Source of the DNA: an uncultured Dehalococcoidia bacterium
GTDB taxonomy: Bacteria > Chloroflexota > Dehalococcoidia > Lucifugimonadales > CATOSD01
Direction of reading: 5' to 3'
Assembly: GCA_951812395.1 (NCBI GenBank)
Contig: CATOSD010000002.1
Coordinates: 1,168,442-1,232,441 of the forward strand
Length of the DNA: 64,000 nt
Every line of letters begins with the position of its first letter. Within the stretch, counting starts at the first letter, position 1. The position numbers and the translations under genes were made by a program. The notes beneath the pieces are model-generated. The model was not told where the DNA came from. It ran no database searches and worked only from the letters and a program-made list of their open reading frames with translations. Below are positions 61,912-64,000 of the stretch, one piece after another.

Positions 61912-63852
61912 ATGCGTTTTCTCATTGACAGATGGCGTGGAATCGGCACCAAGTTGTACGTGGGATTGGGCTTTGCGGTAGTGCTCACGTTGATCTCCAG
62001 CGCGGTGGGAGTGTACCACTTCGAGCGTAGCGGCGACCTGAACTACCAAGCCGAAACCGAGTCGGTGCCGGCGTTAGAAGCGGCTTGGGCCGCCGCGCGC
62101 GAGGCCGGACGATTACGTGTGTTGGGGCTGCAACTATTGGCCGACGCAGGCGCTGTGCCCGAGGGTTCGGTGGACAAATCCTTGGCAGATCTGGAGGCTG
62201 CCCTGGCTGGAACCATTACCTTGCCGACCTTAAGAGCGGACGCCCAGGTGGTACAGGGTGCGGCCTATGACTTGGTTGAGGTGATTGACACACTTTCCGC
62301 TAGCCAGGCACTCTCACAAGTGGCGAATGCGAACGCGGCTTCCTTGCGCCAAGCTCTGTCGGCAATACCTACCGACACGGACACATCCAAGGATGGTACG
62401 CGCCTTTTGCAGCAGGCGCTGCAAACAGGGGACCAAGAGGCGCTGGATGCGGTGTGGGAGGATTTTAGGGCGCTCACGACCCAAGGATTGGAGCAACCAG
62501 TTTTCGACATGGGAGTAGGCGATCAAGGAGTGTTCGCGGTCCGCCGCCAGCAACTGGCCCTGCAAGCCCGGGAGCGGGAGTTGGTTACAGATTTCAATAG
62601 CAACAGCGCAGTTTTGGAAGAGTCAACGTCGACCCTGTTGGACGGGGCGAGAACACACAACACGACGACGTTGAGGAAGACCGTCGAGAGCCTCGACGAG
62701 GGCAGAGTGGTCCTGGCCACAATCAGTGTTGTAAGCGTCGTCGCTGCCACTTTAGCCGCATGGCTCTGGGTAGGCAATGCTGTGATACGGCGGCTTTCCC
62801 GCATGTCTCAGCTTATGCACAACATGGCAGCTGGCGACCTTGAAACACCGGTGCCTGAAGTGGGTAAGGATGAGATTGGACAGCTGGCCGAAGCGCTGGA
62901 GCATTTCCGTCGACAAGCCCTGGAGGTACAGCGTCTGAACTTGGTCGAGAAACTCTACGGTGAGTTGAGGGAGGCAAACGCTGAACTCCAACAAATGCAG
63001 CGCCGCCTGGTTGCCCAAGAGAAGCTCGCCGCCCTGGGTGAATTGGTCTCCGGCGTGGCTCACGAAATCAACAATCCGCTGAATTTCGTCAAGAACTTCT
63101 CAGAGGGATCGCTGGACTTGTACAGAGAACTAACTGAGATGCTGGACAGATACCGCGACGGCCTGTCTGCGAAGGACGCCTCTTTGCTGGACGAAATTAG
63201 CGAAGAGCTAACGCAGAATCTCAACCGCATCGCTCGCAACGGCGGGCGAGCCCTGGTCATTGTGCAGCGGATGCAAAGATTGAGCGCTGGGGGAGGGGCA
63301 CTGGTGAGGACCAACCTGAACGTTGTCTTGCACCAGGCGGCCAACTGGGGATGCAGGTCGTTCGTCGCGGAGCGGAAAGATTTCCAGGTGGCCCCTGTAT
63401 TCGACCTCGACGATTCGGTGGGAGAGCAGATGCTGGTTGAGCGGGACTTTAGCGAAGCCATCATGAATCTGGTGACCAACGCCTGCTCTGCCATGCGCGC
63501 CAAGCAGGACGAACTCGGAGAAGCCTACAGTCCGGTGCTAACCGTATCCAGTCATATGACCAATGGCGTCGTCGAAGTCAGAGTGAGAGACAATGGCACG
63601 GGGATCGCGGACGAAATGGTGGATCAGATATTCAATCCCTTCTTCACCACTGGCGAAGGGACTCAGCGTATGGGGCTCGGCCTGTCCATCACCGCCGACG
63701 TGGTCCGGCAACTGGGCGGCGATCTCGATGTGGACACGGCTTATGGCGAGTACGCCGAATTCATCATGAGGATACCAGCCATGGCGGATGCCCTCGAGGA
63801 AGGCCAGCAAGAAGACACGACCGATCTGTCGCAGCGTGCTATTCGAGCCTAG
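61912..63852 (+). CDS. HAMP-domain sensor histidine kinase
   Basis: 646 aa membrane sensor. Helix 1 (about 14-36) and helix 2 (about 265-290) bracket an extracytoplasmic helical sensor domain of about 225 residues, unrecognised but rich in Leu/Ala heptads (4HB-like). A HAMP (VIRRLSRMSQLMHNMAAGDLE) follows, then a coiled coil, the dimerisation helix with GVAHEINNPLNF (phospho-acceptor His384), and an ATPase domain with NLVTNACSAM (N box), DNGTGI (G1) and GMGLGLSIT-like (MGLGLS) G2. ATG at 61912 with AGGAGG 9 nt upstream. No partner response regulator lies in the window. TAG shares a CTAG with the convergent gene. Confidence 0.93.
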   Translation: MRFLIDRWRGIGTKLYVGLGFAVVLTLISSAVGVYHFERSGDLNYQAETESVPALEAAWAAAREAGRLRVLGLQLLADAGAVPEGSVDKSLADLEAALAGTITLPTLRADAQVVQGAAYDLVEVIDTLSASQALSQVANANAASLRQALSAIPTDTDTSKDGTRLLQQALQTGDQEALDAVWEDFRALTTQGLEQPVFDMGVGDQGVFAVRRQQLALQARERELVTDFNSNSAVLEESTSTLLDGARTHNTTTLRKTVESLDEGRVVLATISVVSVVAATLAAWLWVGNAVIRRLSRMSQLMHNMAAGDLETPVPEVGKDEIGQLAEALEHFRRQALEVQRLNLVEKLYGELREANAELQQMQRRLVAQEKLAALGELVSGVAHEINNPLNFVKNFSEGSLDLYRELTEMLDRYRDGLSAKDASLLDEISEELTQNLNRIARNGGRALVIVQRMQRLSAGGGALVRTNLNVVLHQAANWGCRSFVAERKDFQVAPVFDLDDSVGEQMLVERDFSEAIMNLVTNACSAMRAKQDELGEAYSPVLTVSSHMTNGVVEVRVRDNGTGIADEMVDQIFNPFFTTGEGTQRMGLGLSITADVVRQLGGDLDVDTAYGEYAEFIMRIPAMADALEEGQQEDTTDLSQRAIRA

Positions 63853-64000
63853 CGCCTCCGCAGTATCAGGTAGACGTAGGCAAGGCCCGCCAGTATCAGG
63901 GCGGGGACCAAGACGACGATAAGGGTGAGGCGCTCTCGACTTGCTGCCTCGCCCACTTGACTCAGAGTGCTGCGGACGCGCTGGCCCTGTTCAGGTTCCG
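63849..64000 (-). CDS. C-terminal end of a membrane protein (cut by window)
   Basis: The last 49 codons of a gene on the minus strand run from the window edge to a TAG at 63849-63851, sharing CTAG with the sensor kinase stop. The sequence EPEQGQRVRSTLSQVGEA is followed by one hydrophobic helix (LTLIVVLVPALILAGLAYVY) and a basic end LILRRR. Consistent with a sortase-like or tail-anchored surface protein; not identified. Confidence 0.6.
   Translation of the reverse strand, partial: EPEQGQRVRSTLSQVGEAASRERLTLIVVLVPALILAGLAYVYLILRRR

Overview
The window reads as a single bacterial chromosome segment of roughly 60% GC, densely coding, with no phage, plasmid, rRNA, tRNA or CRISPR content that I can see. 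Gene content points to Chloroflexota, most likely the Dehalococcoidia/SAR202 side. The pointers are family III CoA-transferases and acyl-CoA dehydrogenases in runs, an enolase-superfamily acid-sugar dehydratase relative, an F420-dependent NADP reductase, a DUF1800/DUF1501 pair, a DmpA-type peptidase and an archaeal-type FBP aldolase/phosphatase. The lineage is an inference from content, not from a marker phylogeny.

Layout. 1-4619: a partial class IV aminotransferase, pyrG, and rho behind a long leader. 4600-10962: an O-antigen-ligase-like membrane protein (minus), then fbp aldolase/phosphatase, rdgB, a DM13 protein and an enolase-superfamily enzyme. 11073-16626 (minus): a DUF1800/DUF1501 pair, an NHL propeller, a class III aminotransferase and a coupled Cys-rich small protein. 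17005-25711 (plus): two peptide-type ABC permeases and a lipoprotein binding protein with an odd repeat linker, then a CoA-ester cluster (hydratase, two CoA-transferases, hydratase). 26021-30320: hydrolase and two acyl-CoA dehydrogenases. 30317-35559 (minus): DmpA peptidase, EamA transporter, M50-CBS protease, MbfA-like ferritin/VIT transporter, endonuclease IV. 35776-37719: two dehydrogenases. 37716-42704 (minus): def, cca-like, secD, secF. 42872-48013: an epimerase and a minus cluster (small protein, F420 reductase, peptidase-MA, MBL hydrolase, HDAC family). 48207-52260: EF-G-like GTPase facing etfBA across a clear terminator. 53147-56681: tig-clpP-clpX with a hidden leader ORF. 56715-60716 (minus): lysA, rhomboid, formyltransferase, peptidase S51. 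61912-end: a sensor kinase and the tail of a membrane protein.

Metabolically the window combines fatty/organic acid handling (CoA-transferases, hydratases, dehydrogenases, electron-transfer flavoprotein), gluconeogenesis, peptide uptake and protein quality control (trigger factor, ClpXP, SecDF, site-2 and rhomboid proteases).

The most unusual content is in the intergenic regions: non-autonomous mobile elements with terminal inverted repeats. A 137-bp element (6813-6949) has a perfect 9-bp flanking duplication. A 143-bp element (52380-52522) has a perfect 11-bp duplication. Two copies of a ~685-bp element without a recognisable transposase (26898-27715 and 60833-61758) each carry a different smaller element nested inside, and a decayed relative lies at 52740-52990. 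All four outer elements end 7-24 bp upstream of a predicted -35 box. Start codons were revised from the longest frames wherever a ribosome binding site or family alignment supported it. No database search was possible.
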